Part shown: positions 21,952 through 30,580 of the stretch, one piece after another
How positions within the stretch are numbered: the stretch's first letter is position 1
Layout of the letters: every line of letters begins with the position of its first letter
NCBI GenBank assembly: GCA_900768265.1
Contig: CAAGCF010000036.1
Location: forward strand, 186,001-250,000
Direction of reading: 5' to 3'
Source: an uncultured Collinsella sp.
GTDB lineage: Bacteria > Actinomycetota > Coriobacteriia > Coriobacteriales > Coriobacteriaceae
DNA length: 64,000 bases
Notes under the pieces: generated by a model
Told to the model about the DNA's origin: nothing
Databases searched by the model: none
Seen by the model: only the letters and a program-made list of their open reading frames with translations
Translations under genes and position numbers: made by a program

Positions 21952-23511
21952 CTACTCGGCGGGCGTCACGCTGCCGTCCTGGAAGCCAACGTTGTTGTGA
22001 GCGAAGCAGTCCTCATACTTGAAGCCGGAGAGCTCCTCGCAGAGCGCCTTGACCTCGGGCTGGACGTCGGCCATCTTGCCGCCCTCCTTGACGCGCTTGA
22101 TCTCGTCGCAGAGGATGTCGCACTGCTCCTTGTCGATCTTGATGCCGCGGGCAAGGACAGCTGCGAGCAGGAAGAAGCCGGCGCAGCCGATGAGCATGTA
22201 GCCGCAGATGTACAGAGGCACGGTTGCGGGCTGGGTCACGGCGTCGCTGTTGCCGGCGGTCTGAATGAAGCCGGAGGCAGCCAGGACGATAGCCCATGCG
22301 TTGACGGCGACAGCCTGGGCGATCTGCTGGCAGAGCTGCTGAGCGGAGCTGTAGATGCCCTCGCGACGACGCAGGGTGATGAGCTCATCGACATCGGGGA
22401 TGTAGTTGAGCAGGACGTCGGGCAGATACTGGAAGCCAACGTAGAAGAACTTCCAGATGGCGAAGATGATGGGGTAGGCGATCATGGCGATGGCGACCGT
22501 GGAGGTGCCGTTGATCTGACCAAAGGCGAAGTAGTTGTACGCGATGATGCACGCGGCGCAACCGACGTTGGCCAGGTACCAAGACTTGTGGAAGCCCTTC
22601 TTGGCCATGAGGGCGACCCAGATAGCGGTGCAGACGATAGCGACGACCTTGCCGGGCATCTCCATCACAGACTCGTAGGACTTAGGAATCTGCAGGCAGT
22701 AGACGATGAAGAAGGACAGGCAGGCAGACCAGCAGGCAGCAGCGAGCTTCGTGGAGACCTGTGCATACAGGACCTTGCGGAAGGACTTGTTGCGGAACGT
22801 GGAGATAACGTCGATGAAGAACTTCTTGATACCCTCGCCGACGCTCTCGATCTTCTCCTGAGCGACCTCCTCGGGGGTGTGCTCCCACGTGGACAGGTAC
22901 ACGCACAGCAGCGAGATTGCCATGACCGAAGCGTTGATCGTAGCGATGATGAAGTAGCTGAACGGGTTGGTCTCGCCAAAGGTGCCAAAGCCAAAGCCGA
23001 CGAGTGCTGCCATCAGGAAGCCGGCGGCGTTACCAAAGAGGTGCTTGTAGCCGGTGAGGTACGTACGCTCCTTGAAGTCATCGGTCATCTCGATGGTAAG
23101 CGGCGACAGGTTGGCGGTGCAGAACGTATACGCGACGTTGTAGATCAGGTACAGCACAAAGTAGTACGGGAAACCGAACGGCGTAGCCACAAAGATGAGC
23201 GGCTCGGCGACCATCATCGGGATAGCCAGCAAAATCCAGAAACGGCGACGACCAAAGATGCGGCCAATCTTGGTGGCATAGAAGTTATCGGCCACAAAGC
23301 CCATGAGCGGGCACAGAATGGCGTTGAGATAGATGGCGAACGAGCTGATCAGCGCAGCCTCGCCTGCGGACAGGCCGCACTCCGTGGACAGGAACAGCAC
23401 CATGTAGCTGTGCGTAAAGCTCAGGGCGCCGGAGTTGAGCATACCGCCCATACCAAAGCCCAAGCGCGTCCAGAATGTGATCTTGCGCTTTTTTCCGATC
23501 TTATTAGTCAT
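21952..23511 (-). CDS. GPH/MFS-type oligouronide or uronide symporter
   Basis: A 519-residue transporter with about twelve membrane segments, beginning ITFWTRLGFGMGGMLNSGAL. The MGFVADNFYATKIGRIFGRR loop and GPH-like layout point to a glycoside-pentoside-hexuronide:cation symporter. The last 60 residues form a soluble cytoplasmic tail. Position in front of GH28, CE8 and esterase genes suggests import of galacturonate oligomers. The ATG at 23511 follows GAGGGAG. Three GTGAACGTT operators and the 28-bp element lie upstream. Confidence 0.85.
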   Translation of the reverse strand: MTNKIGKKRKITFWTRLGFGMGGMLNSGALSFTHSYMVLFLSTECGLSAGEAALISSFAIYLNAILCPLMGFVADNFYATKIGRIFGRRRFWILLAIPMMVAEPLIFVATPFGFPYYFVLYLIYNVAYTFCTANLSPLTIEMTDDFKERTYLTGYKHLFGNAAGFLMAALVGFGFGTFGETNPFSYFIIATINASVMAISLLCVYLSTWEHTPEEVAQEKIESVGEGIKKFFIDVISTFRNKSFRKVLYAQVSTKLAAACWSACLSFFIVYCLQIPKSYESVMEMPGKVVAIVCTAIWVALMAKKGFHKSWYLANVGCAACIIAYNYFAFGQINGTSTVAIAMIAYPIIFAIWKFFYVGFQYLPDVLLNYIPDVDELITLRRREGIYSSAQQLCQQIAQAVAVNAWAIVLAASGFIQTAGNSDAVTQPATVPLYICGYMLIGCAGFFLLAAVLARGIKIDKEQCDILCDEIKRVKEGGKMADVQPEVKALCEELSGFKYEDCFAHNNVGFQDGSVTPAE

Positions 23512-23596
23512 CGAGCTCCCTCTCTTTTCTCGATTGTCTTGTAACAAGACATTGGAGTCCATACCGACGTCTGTCTGCATGTCGTCCACTCGCAGG

Positions 23597-23608
23597 GTGA
23601 ACGTTTAG
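23597..23608. promoter_or_regulatory. GTGAACGTTCAC-type operator, site 5
   Basis: GTGAACGTTTAG, next to a CATAAT-like -10 on the minus strand, so well placed to block the symporter promoter. Confidence 0.5.
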
Positions 23609-23636
23609 CTTGATTATGCGCGATTGCTTATGATAG

Positions 23637-23648
23637 GTGAACGTTCAC
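23637..23648. promoter_or_regulatory. GTGAACGTTCAC-type operator, site 6
   Basis: Perfect core GTGAACGTTCAC, 40 bp upstream of site 5 (about four helical turns), which would allow cooperative binding. Confidence 0.65.
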
Positions 23649-23662
23649 TTGTATATTATCCT

Positions 23663-23690
23663 TGAACGGTCGTTTTTTGCCGTTGAACGG
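23663..23690 (-). promoter_or_regulatory. Shared 28-bp upstream element, copy 1
   Basis: Begins TGAACGGTCG and ends GTTGAACGG on the plus strand. Two other copies of the same length occur at 28612-28639 and 39571-39598, each upstream of a minus-strand catabolic gene. Confidence 0.5.
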
Positions 23691-23756
23691 ACATCTGACT
23701 TGAAAAAAATCCCGATTACATGGGTATTGAGTGGGTTTAAATATGAGGTCGATTAG

Positions 23757-23768
23757 GTGAACGTTTAT
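23757..23768. promoter_or_regulatory. GTGAACGTTCAC-type operator, site 7
   Basis: GTGAACGTTTAT, 120 bp upstream of site 6. It may be an auxiliary operator for DNA looping. The remainder of 23700-23890 holds a GC-rich hairpin near 23810-23860 (CGGCCATG region) that could end the uxaA transcript. Confidence 0.45.
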
Positions 23769-23890
23769 TGTTTTCGCCGCTCCCGTACCCTCAGGAAGAC
23801 ACGCCCGAACAGACAGAACAAACATGGCCCCGCCGGGAACACTCCCGACGCGGCCATGGTCAATAGCGCCCTATGCGAACCCATTTACCG

Positions 23891-25375
23891 CTACAGGCAG
23901 ACGCCATCCTTCCAAATGCTGATCTCGTGGCAGCCGCGACGCTCGGCACTCGTAAGCTTGCCGCTCGCCGTGTCCAGCACCATCTGATACAGGTCGCCGG
24001 CAGCCTCATCGAGCGTGCGCTCGCCCGTAGCCACCACGCCGGCGTTAAAGTCCATCCAGTTGGCCTTGTGGTCGCACAGACGCTGGTTGGTGAACACCTT
24101 GAGCGTGGGCGCCGGTGCACCAAACGGCGTGCCGCGGCCGGTCGAGAACAGGATCACATGACAGCCGGCAGCCGTCAGGGCCGTGGTGGATACCATATCG
24201 TTGCCCGGACCGCACAGCATGTTCAGGCCATGCTTGGTAGCCTGACCGGCATACGGCAGCACGTCGACGATGGGGGCAGATCCGCCCTTTTGCACACAGC
24301 CGCAGCTCTTGTCCTCGAGCGTGGTGATGCCGCCATCCTTGTTGCCGGGGCTCGGGTTCTCATAGACGACCTCGCCGTGGCTGATAAAGTAGTCTTTAAA
24401 GCCGTTGAGCATGTCGGCCGCCGCGTTAAAGACGTCCTGGCTCTCGCAACGATCGAGCAGAATGCTCTCCGCGCCAAACATCTCGGGCACCTCGGTGAGC
24501 ACCGACGTGCCACCGCGGGCGACAACCATATCGCTCACGCGACCGATCGTGGGGTTGGCGGTAATGCCCGAAAGACCGTCAGAGCCACCGCACTTAAGGC
24601 CAATGACCAGCTCAGAGGCCGGAATGGGCTCACGCTTGGCCTGCTTGGCCAGGTCAGCCAACTCGGACAGAATCTTGTGGCCCTCGACCTGCTCGTCGGC
24701 AACATCCTGGCAGGTAAGGAAGCGGACGCGCTCGTGATCGAAGTCACCGAGCTCGTCGAGTACCTGCTGGTGCGTGCAGTTTTCGCAACCGAGGGACAGG
24801 AACAGCACACCCGCAGCGTTTGCGTGACGCGAGAGCGCCACCAGCAGACGACGCGTCTGGGCATGGTCGGCGCCGGTCTGCGAGCAGCCAAAGGGATGCG
24901 GGAAGTAGTAAACGCCCTCCAGCGAGCCCTCGACCAGATCCTGAGCCTGCTCGCACATGGCACGTGCGACCTCGTTGACGCAGCCGACCGTGGGGATGAT
25001 CCACAGCTCGTTGCGCGTGGCGGCGCGGCCGTCGGCGCGACGGAAGCCCATAAAGGTCTCGGGCTCAACCGGCTCAACGACCGGATGCGTCGGGTTGTAA
25101 ACGTAGTCGACCTCGCCCGAAAGGTTGGTCTTGACGTTATGCGTATGAAGCCACTGACCGGGCTGGATGTCGCCCGTCACGTGGCCGATAGGAAGACCGT
25201 ACTTGACGACATCCTCCCCCGCCGCAATGGCACGCACGGCCATCTTGTGGCCCTGCGGAATATCCTCCGCGGCAACGACCTCGCCCACCCCGGGAACCGC
25301 GACGGCGGCGCCCTTGGCAAGCGGCGACAACGCAACGATGACGTTGTCGGCCGGATTGATCTGGATAGTGTTCAT
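23891..25375 (-). CDS. uxaA: Altronate dehydratase
   Basis: A 494-residue dehydratase converting D-altronate to KDG. An N-terminal SAF-like domain (1-90, IQINPADNVIVALSPLAKGA) is followed by the large UxaA domain with conserved GYxRxDGRxxxRN-like MGFRRADGRAATRN, HPFGCSQ, LGCENC, GLKCGGSDGLSGITANP and GRGTPFG. These cysteines and the Fe/Mn-binding region are all present. The ATG at 25375 follows AGGA. It is the last gene of the uxaC-uxaB-uxaA operon. Confidence 0.93.
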   Translation of the reverse strand: MNTIQINPADNVIVALSPLAKGAAVAVPGVGEVVAAEDIPQGHKMAVRAIAAGEDVVKYGLPIGHVTGDIQPGQWLHTHNVKTNLSGEVDYVYNPTHPVVEPVEPETFMGFRRADGRAATRNELWIIPTVGCVNEVARAMCEQAQDLVEGSLEGVYYFPHPFGCSQTGADHAQTRRLLVALSRHANAAGVLFLSLGCENCTHQQVLDELGDFDHERVRFLTCQDVADEQVEGHKILSELADLAKQAKREPIPASELVIGLKCGGSDGLSGITANPTIGRVSDMVVARGGTSVLTEVPEMFGAESILLDRCESQDVFNAAADMLNGFKDYFISHGEVVYENPSPGNKDGGITTLEDKSCGCVQKGGSAPIVDVLPYAGQATKHGLNMLCGPGNDMVSTTALTAAGCHVILFSTGRGTPFGAPAPTLKVFTNQRLCDHKANWMDFNAGVVATGERTLDEAAGDLYQMVLDTASGKLTSAERRGCHEISIWKDGVCL

Positions 25376-25453
25376 GACAAATGGTCCTAACCCTACAGGT
25401 TGAGCAGAAGTCAGCGGGCGCCCGCCAGTTGCCCGGCAGGCGCACAGAAGGAT

Positions 25454-26968
25454 TTAGGCCTGGGCGTTGGCGAAGGCCTGCTTGGCGCCCTCGACGCGCA
25501 CGACGGCAAGCGCGTTGACGACAAACTCCTCAAGGCCGGCGATCTGCGTAAGGTCCTCGCCCCACATTTGCTCATTGGTGAGCACGTCGTGCACCAGCTC
25601 GGCATCGTCTGCACCGGCGTGGGCGGCGTAGAAATCGAGCACGAAGGCATCGTCCTGAGCGGTGTACTCGGTGCCGTCGGCGCGTCGCAGGTGCAGGCCA
25701 TCGCCCTCACGAGCAACGAGCTCCTGAGTATAGAAGGCAATGAGCGTAGCGAGGCTCGTCGCCAGGCACTTGGGCAGGTTGCCGGTCTCGGCAACATAGT
25801 CCTTGAGCGTAGGCAGGTCGCGGGCACGCCACTTGGCGGTAGAGTTGAGGCAAATGGAGAGCAGCGCGTGGTCGATAAACGGGTTGTCGAAGCGGTTCTC
25901 GACGGCGGCGGCAAAGGCCTTGCAGTCCTCGACGTCCAGGTCGGCGGCAAGCGTCGGGATGACCTCGTCGTAGAGCATGGTGTTCATGAAGCCGCGAACG
26001 GTCTCGTCATGCATGCAATCGCGCACGATGTCAAAGCCGGCAACCCAGGAGCCCGGAACAAAGGCAGTGTGGGCGCCGTTGAGGATGCGGACCTTGCGCT
26101 TCTTGTACGGGGTGACATCGGGGGTCACAAAGACACCCGGCAGGCCGGCCTTCACGAAGGGCAGACGCTCCTTGAGCAACTCATCGCCCTGGATACCCCA
26201 CATCTGGAAGGGCTCGCGCACGGCCAGGAAGGGATCCTCGTAGCCCAGGCGCTCGGCCACAGCAGCGGCCTCCTTGGGGTCGCGGATGCGGCCGGGGACG
26301 ATAGTGTCGACGAGCGTGGTGCAGACGGTGCAGTCGTTGGCCATCCACTGCGCAAACTCGTCCTCCCAGCCCCAGTCGCTCACGTACTGGTTCATGATGC
26401 GCAGCAGCTCCTCGCCGTTGTGATCGATGAGCTCGCAGGCGAGCACGATGACGCCCGGCTTGCCGGCGGCCCAGCGGGTGTGGAGCACCTGGGCAAGCTT
26501 GGCGGGGAAGCTCGCGGGCGGCATGTCGTCGGCCTTGCAGGACGGGTCGTAGGCGATACCGGCCTCGGTGGTGTTGGAGACGATAATCTCCAAATCGTCG
26601 GAGACGGCGACCTCCATCATGGCGCGGTAGTCGTCCTCACGATACGGATTGAGGCAGCGGCTGCAGGCGCTGATCACACGGGACTCGTCGACCGTGTTGC
26701 CGTTCTCCTTGCCGCGCACCAGCACGGTGTACAGGTCATCCTGAGCGTTAATGCCGTCGGCAAAGCCAAAGGCACCGCTGATGGGCTGGACCATGACGAC
26801 TTTACCGTTCCAGCCGACTGCCTCGTTGCCCATGTCAAAGAAGCGGTCGACAAAGGCGCGCAGGAAATTGCCCTCGCCAAACTGCAGAACCTTCTCGGGA
26901 GCGTCCTTGGGCAGCAGGTAGCCCTTGTAGCCGATCTTCTCGAGCGTCTCGTAGCTGATGTTCTCCAT
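25454..26968 (-). CDS. uxaB: Tagaturonate reductase
   Basis: A 504-residue mannitol-dehydrogenase-family oxidoreductase reducing D-tagaturonate to D-altronate with NADH. The N-terminal nucleotide-binding fold (VLQFGEGNFLRAFVDRFFD) and the C-terminal catalytic region with KxxxxNGxH (KVRILNGAHTAFVPGSWVAG) are clear. The length and NGAHT motif favour UxaB over fructuronate reductase UxuB, and the flanking uxaC and uxaA agree. The ATG at 26968 follows AAGGAGAG; 78 bp separates it from uxaA. Confidence 0.93.
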   Translation of the reverse strand: MENISYETLEKIGYKGYLLPKDAPEKVLQFGEGNFLRAFVDRFFDMGNEAVGWNGKVVMVQPISGAFGFADGINAQDDLYTVLVRGKENGNTVDESRVISACSRCLNPYREDDYRAMMEVAVSDDLEIIVSNTTEAGIAYDPSCKADDMPPASFPAKLAQVLHTRWAAGKPGVIVLACELIDHNGEELLRIMNQYVSDWGWEDEFAQWMANDCTVCTTLVDTIVPGRIRDPKEAAAVAERLGYEDPFLAVREPFQMWGIQGDELLKERLPFVKAGLPGVFVTPDVTPYKKRKVRILNGAHTAFVPGSWVAGFDIVRDCMHDETVRGFMNTMLYDEVIPTLAADLDVEDCKAFAAAVENRFDNPFIDHALLSICLNSTAKWRARDLPTLKDYVAETGNLPKCLATSLATLIAFYTQELVAREGDGLHLRRADGTEYTAQDDAFVLDFYAAHAGADDAELVHDVLTNEQMWGEDLTQIAGLEEFVVNALAVVRVEGAKQAFANAQA

Positions 26969-27064
26969 CGATGTCTCTCCTTAGATTGCTGTTAGCGTGC
27001 AGGCAAAACGGGGGCGCCGTGTGTGGCAACGGCGCTCCCGAGTTCGGTGTGATTCGATGCGGGT

Positions 27065-28492
27065 TTAGGCCTCGACGGTATCCAGGTCAAAGCCGAAGTA
27101 GCGGACCGCGTTGTTGTAGCTAATGTCGCGCACGATGGCTCCCAGCAGCTCCATGTCGGCCGGATACTTGCCCTGCTCGACCCACTCGCCGATCACACCG
27201 CACAGCACGCGACGGAAGTACTCGTGACGCGGGTAGGACAGGAAGGAGCGGGAATCGGTAAGCATGCCCACAAAGTTGCCCAGCACGCCCTCGTTAGCCA
27301 GAGCCGTGAGCTGCTCGCGCATACCGACCTCGTTGTCGTTGAACCACCAGGCAGAGCCGTTCTGGATCTTGCCGGCGGTCGGAGCCTCCTGGAAGCAGCC
27401 CATCACGGTATCGATCATGGTGTTGTCGATGGGGTTCAGGCTGTACAGGATGGTCTTGGGCAGACCCGTGGACTCCTGGATGGAGTTGAGGAAATCGGCC
27501 AGCTGGTCGGACGGCGTGTAGTTGGAGATGCAGTCGTAGCCGGTGTCGGGGCCGAGCTTGGCGAACATAGCGCGGTTGTTGTCACGCTTGCAGCCAAAGT
27601 GCAGCTGCATGGCCCAGCCAAGGCGGACATACTCGCCGGCGACGAACTGCATAAAGGCCGTCTTGTACTTGAGGACCTCGTCCTCGGCAAGCGGCTCGGC
27701 GGCAAGGCCCTTGGCAAAGATAGTCTCGATCTCGTCGGCGGTAGCCGGAACGTACATAACGTAGTCGAGCGCGTGGTCGGAAGCGCGGCAGCCCAGCTCG
27801 TGGGCAACGTCGTAGCGCTTGGAGATGGCAGCCTTCATGCCCTCGAAGTCGCTGATCTCAACACCGGCAACCTCGGAGAGATGCTTGCAGTAGTCGGCGA
27901 ACTCCTGGCCACGCTCGATGCGCAGGGCGGCATCGGGGCGCATGGCGGGAACGACCTGAACGTCAAAACTGTCGTCGGCGGCAATCTTCTTGTGCCACTC
28001 AAAGCTGTCGGCGGGGTCGTCGGTAGTGCAGATCATGCGGACGTTGGACTGCTTGATCAGGTTGCGGCAGGTAAAGCTGGCCTCAGCGAGCTTGGCGTTG
28101 GCAAGGTCCCAGACCTCCTGAGCGGTTTTGCCGTTCAGGACGCCCTCGTAGCCAAAGTAACGCTTAAGCTCCAGGTGGCTCCACTCAAAGACGGGGTTGC
28201 CCACGCAACGGCCAAGGGTCTCGGCCCACTTCTGGAACTTCTCGCGAGCAGGGGCATCGCCGGTAATGAAGCGCTCGTCGACGCCGTTGGCACGCATCAG
28301 GCGCCACTTGTAGTGGTCACCGCCCAGCCAAACCTCGGTGATGTTCTCAAAACGCTTGTCGTCCCAGATCTCCTTGGGAGAAATGTGGCAGTGGTAGTCA
28401 ACGATGGGCATGCCCTCGGCAAAGTTGTGGAACAGCTCCTCACCGGTTTTGGTGCTCAGCAGGAAATCCTGATCGTCCATGAAGTTTTTCAT
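27065..28492 (-). CDS. uxaC: Glucuronate/galacturonate isomerase
   Basis: A 475-residue amidohydrolase-superfamily isomerase that turns D-galacturonate into D-tagaturonate and D-glucuronate into D-fructuronate. MPIVDYHCHISPKEIWDD carries the metal-ligand histidines; AMQLHFGCKRDNN, GMLTDSRSFLSYPRHEYFRR and NNAVRYFG are family signatures. The ATG at 28492 follows AAAGGGG. It is the first gene of the uxaCBA operon, with two operators and the 28-bp element just upstream. Confidence 0.95.
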   Translation of the reverse strand: MKNFMDDQDFLLSTKTGEELFHNFAEGMPIVDYHCHISPKEIWDDKRFENITEVWLGGDHYKWRLMRANGVDERFITGDAPAREKFQKWAETLGRCVGNPVFEWSHLELKRYFGYEGVLNGKTAQEVWDLANAKLAEASFTCRNLIKQSNVRMICTTDDPADSFEWHKKIAADDSFDVQVVPAMRPDAALRIERGQEFADYCKHLSEVAGVEISDFEGMKAAISKRYDVAHELGCRASDHALDYVMYVPATADEIETIFAKGLAAEPLAEDEVLKYKTAFMQFVAGEYVRLGWAMQLHFGCKRDNNRAMFAKLGPDTGYDCISNYTPSDQLADFLNSIQESTGLPKTILYSLNPIDNTMIDTVMGCFQEAPTAGKIQNGSAWWFNDNEVGMREQLTALANEGVLGNFVGMLTDSRSFLSYPRHEYFRRVLCGVIGEWVEQGKYPADMELLGAIVRDISYNNAVRYFGFDLDTVEA

Positions 28493-28546
28493 CAAACAAC
28501 CCCTTTGTTGGCGGAGCGGGCGCACGATGCGCTCGTTATCCTCTAG

Positions 28547-28558
28547 GTGAACGTTCAC
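28547..28558. promoter_or_regulatory. GTGAACGTTCAC-type operator, site 8, with uxaC -10
   Basis: The perfect core GTGAACGTTCAC directly follows TATAGT on the minus strand, a likely -10. A bound repressor would cover the start of transcription. Confidence 0.65.
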
Positions 28559-28580
28559 TATACTAATTCATTGCGACTTA

Positions 28581-28600
28581 AAAGGTGAACGTTCACCTAA
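28581..28600. promoter_or_regulatory. GTGAACGTTCAC-type operator, site 9
   Basis: AAAGGTGAACGTTCACCTAA, 38 bp from site 8 on the same face of the helix or nearly so. Confidence 0.7.
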
Positions 28601-28611
28601 CCACCATGGGG

Positions 28612-28639
28612 TGAACGGTCGATTTTGCCCGTTCAACGG
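28612..28639 (-). promoter_or_regulatory. Shared 28-bp upstream element, copy 2
   Basis: Begins TGAACGGTCGATTTTG and ends GTTCAACGG. It lies upstream of both uxaC operators, as copies 1 and 3 lie upstream of or among theirs. Confidence 0.5.
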
Positions 28640-28730
28640 TTACTGGAACCGTAACTTGTATGTATTGCGAATTGGCAGGCGTCCCCGAACACCGAACTTG
28701 AGCGCTTTGGCCAGGTGGGTCATGTTCCGC

Positions 28731-28923
28731 CGTGCATTTTTGGGAGTATTCAGCATCGGAGCGCACCACGCACCGTCTTCGAAGCCCTATCTGATGCTCA
28801 TATTGCGCCCAATCGGCATAAATAAATGCCCCCGATGGCGAATTACGCCATCGGGGGCACTTAAAACAGTCGTCCTAACCTCTTTCGGAACACGCCATTG
28901 CTGAATACTCCAAAAAATGCACG
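28731..28923. repeat. 193-bp element with 25-bp terminal inverted repeats
   Basis: Arms 28731-28755 (CGTGCATTTTTGGGAGTATT and on) and 28899-28923 match at 24 of 25 positions. Between them lies no gene, only a terminator hairpin at 28827-28860. The layout is that of a small non-autonomous mobile element or a very long regulatory hairpin. Confidence 0.5.
28827..28860. terminator. Terminator inside the 193-bp element
   Basis: TGCCCCCGATGGCG pairs with CGCCATCGGGGGCA around a five-base loop; AT-rich tails on both sides. It can stop the lacI gene transcript on the minus strand. Confidence 0.75.
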
Positions 28924-28951
28924 TCGCAAGAGGGGGTACCTGACTAAACGG

Positions 28952-30031
28952 CTAAATACCCGCAAGCTCGCAGTAGCGGTCGACGTTGCTGGCAAACACC
29001 ATCTCCACAGCACCCTTCTGCACGGGCTCCGCCGGAGTTTTACCCCACAGCAGATACTCGCCCAAGGTCTTGGCGCCACGGTAGGCCAGGCTCACCGGGT
29101 CCTTATAGACAATATTGGTAAAGATGCCACGGCGCAAGGCCAAGGCGCTCTCGGGGAACAGGTCGTTGCCGATTACCATGACCTTGCCGGCCTTGCCGCT
29201 TGAAACAAGCGCGTCGGCGACCACCTCGGAACCAACGGCAAAAACGCTACAGATGAGCTCGGGAGCATCCGGCGCACTCAAGCGCTGCTCAAGCTCGCGC
29301 TCGAGCTGTTTGACTTGCGCATGGGCGCCGGCAAGGTCCTCAACCTGCCATGGAATATCGTGTTCGCGCAGGTAATTATGAAAGGCGCGGGCGGTCAGGT
29401 AGTGTGAATCGGTATAGGGGTCGCCCGCCAACAGGAGCACGCGGGCGTCAGCCCCAGAAGCGTGGACCAGATTTGCCGCCTGCTCTGCCATAAGACTGCC
29501 CGCCGCGGAATAGTCCGCCAGACTGGCACCCAGGCGATCGAGGTGCGGGCGGTCGCCGTCTACGAGCTCGATTGTCACGCCCGCCTCGGCAATCTGCCTC
29601 AAGAACTCGGTCGCGCGGTCATCGCCCGGAACATAGGCAAGCAGACCATCAATCTTCTCGCCTACCTGCAGACGCTCATCGATCTGCTCGAGCGCATCGG
29701 CGTAGCCACCCACGCCAAATTCAACGCGCTCAACCGTAATGCCCCGGTCGATGACCTCCTGCTCAAAGCGGTTGCAGCCTTCCCAAAGGTAACGGAAAAA
29801 GTACGCCCCTTCGCACGATGCGCGAGGCAGGCAAAACACCAGGTTGATATCCTTGCGGCGCAGGCTCGAGGCACTCGTATTGCGATGGTAACCCATGGCC
29901 TCGGCCTTAGCATTCACCTTGGAGCGCACGGATTCGCTCACGCCGGCCTTACCCGTCAGGGCCTTGTGCACGGTATTGATGGAAACGCCAAGCTCGGCGG
30001 CTATGTCCTTCATGGTTACGCGAGCGCTCAT
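28952..30031 (-). CDS. LacI-family regulator, probable uronate-operon repressor
   Basis: A 359-residue LacI-family protein with helix-turn-helix VTMKDIAAELGVSINTVHKA, a hinge (SSLRRKDINLVFCLPRA) and a sugar-binding domain. The ATG at 30031 follows GGAG. It sits directly upstream of the uxaCBA operon in the same direction and is the closest candidate for the factor that binds the nine GTGAACGTTCAC sites. The recognition helix differs (INTVHKA) from the other two LacI proteins in the window, as expected if the three recognise the three different operators. Effector unknown. Confidence 0.82.
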   Translation of the reverse strand: MSARVTMKDIAAELGVSINTVHKALTGKAGVSESVRSKVNAKAEAMGYHRNTSASSLRRKDINLVFCLPRASCEGAYFFRYLWEGCNRFEQEVIDRGITVERVEFGVGGYADALEQIDERLQVGEKIDGLLAYVPGDDRATEFLRQIAEAGVTIELVDGDRPHLDRLGASLADYSAAGSLMAEQAANLVHASGADARVLLLAGDPYTDSHYLTARAFHNYLREHDIPWQVEDLAGAHAQVKQLERELEQRLSAPDAPELICSVFAVGSEVVADALVSSGKAGKVMVIGNDLFPESALALRRGIFTNIVYKDPVSLAYRGAKTLGEYLLWGKTPAEPVQKGAVEMVFASNVDRYCELAGI

Positions 30032-30128
30032 GGGGTTACTCCGTTATAGATAAGTTGCCAATTAACAGTACAGGTAACGATACCCCAAAATCACTCTTCA
30101 ACTCGCCGCGCTCGCCGCCAAATGTGCA

Positions 30129-30164
30129 AAGCGCCCCGCGAACGGATGCTCGCGAGGCGCTTGG
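30129..30164 (-). terminator. Terminator after the FeoB-associated protein gene
   Basis: GCGCCTCGCGA pairs with TTCGCGGGGCGC and is followed by TTTG on the minus strand. Confidence 0.65.
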
Positions 30165-30174
30165 ATGACGGACC

Positions 30175-30375
30175 TTATTTGATACCGCGGCCCAAGTCTT
30201 CGGCAATTTTGTCCACGCCCTTAAGCGCGGCGCAGGTTTTTTTGTTAGAACAATGTCCCGTGCAAACGCCACCCTGAGCGCAGTCGGCGCAGGTGCCCTT
30301 GCGGTAGATGCGCACACACACGGCGACAAACGCAACGCCGATAACAGCCAGTACAACAATATCGATAGGTGCCAT
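30175..30375 (-). CDS. FeoB-associated Cys-rich membrane protein
   Basis: A 66-residue protein. One N-terminal membrane helix (IDIVVLAVIGVAFVAVCVRI) is followed by a cysteine cluster (CADCAQGGVCTGHC, then KKTC). This is the layout of the FeoB-associated Cys-rich family found next to feoB in many bacteria, perhaps a small iron-handling partner of the channel. The ATG at 30375 follows AGGAGG. It lies 205 bp downstream of feoB, after a terminator and a decayed repeat, in the same direction. Confidence 0.8.
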   Translation of the reverse strand: MAPIDIVVLAVIGVAFVAVCVRIYRKGTCADCAQGGVCTGHCSNKKTCAALKGVDKIAEDLGRGIK

Positions 30376-30429
30376 AGCAAGCCTCCTCTAGTTAACCATC
30401 ACTTACTTTACCCCATTCTCAACCGGCCA

Positions 30430-30515
30430 AAAAGGGACAGGTTTATTTTGGTCGGTTTTATCTGCGGAAACGCCACATCTTAACTTCTGGAGCAAAGCAA
30501 TCTGTCCCCCTTTGC
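30430..30515. repeat. Decayed REPIN-like repeat
   Basis: AAAGGGACAGGTTTATTTTG on one side and TCTGTCCCCCTTTGCACC on the other form imperfect arms, like the GGGGTCAGG repeat at 11412 but less well preserved. Confidence 0.35.
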
Positions 30516-30520
30516 ACCAA

Positions 30521-30556
30521 AAAACCCGGGAGTCGCTGGGACACCCGGGCTTTCGG
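30521..30556 (-). terminator. feoB terminator
   Basis: CCCGGG arms around a 13-base loop, followed by TTTTTT on the minus strand. Confidence 0.8.
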
Positions 30557-30580
30557 AAAGGGGCTAAACCTTATTTGGAT

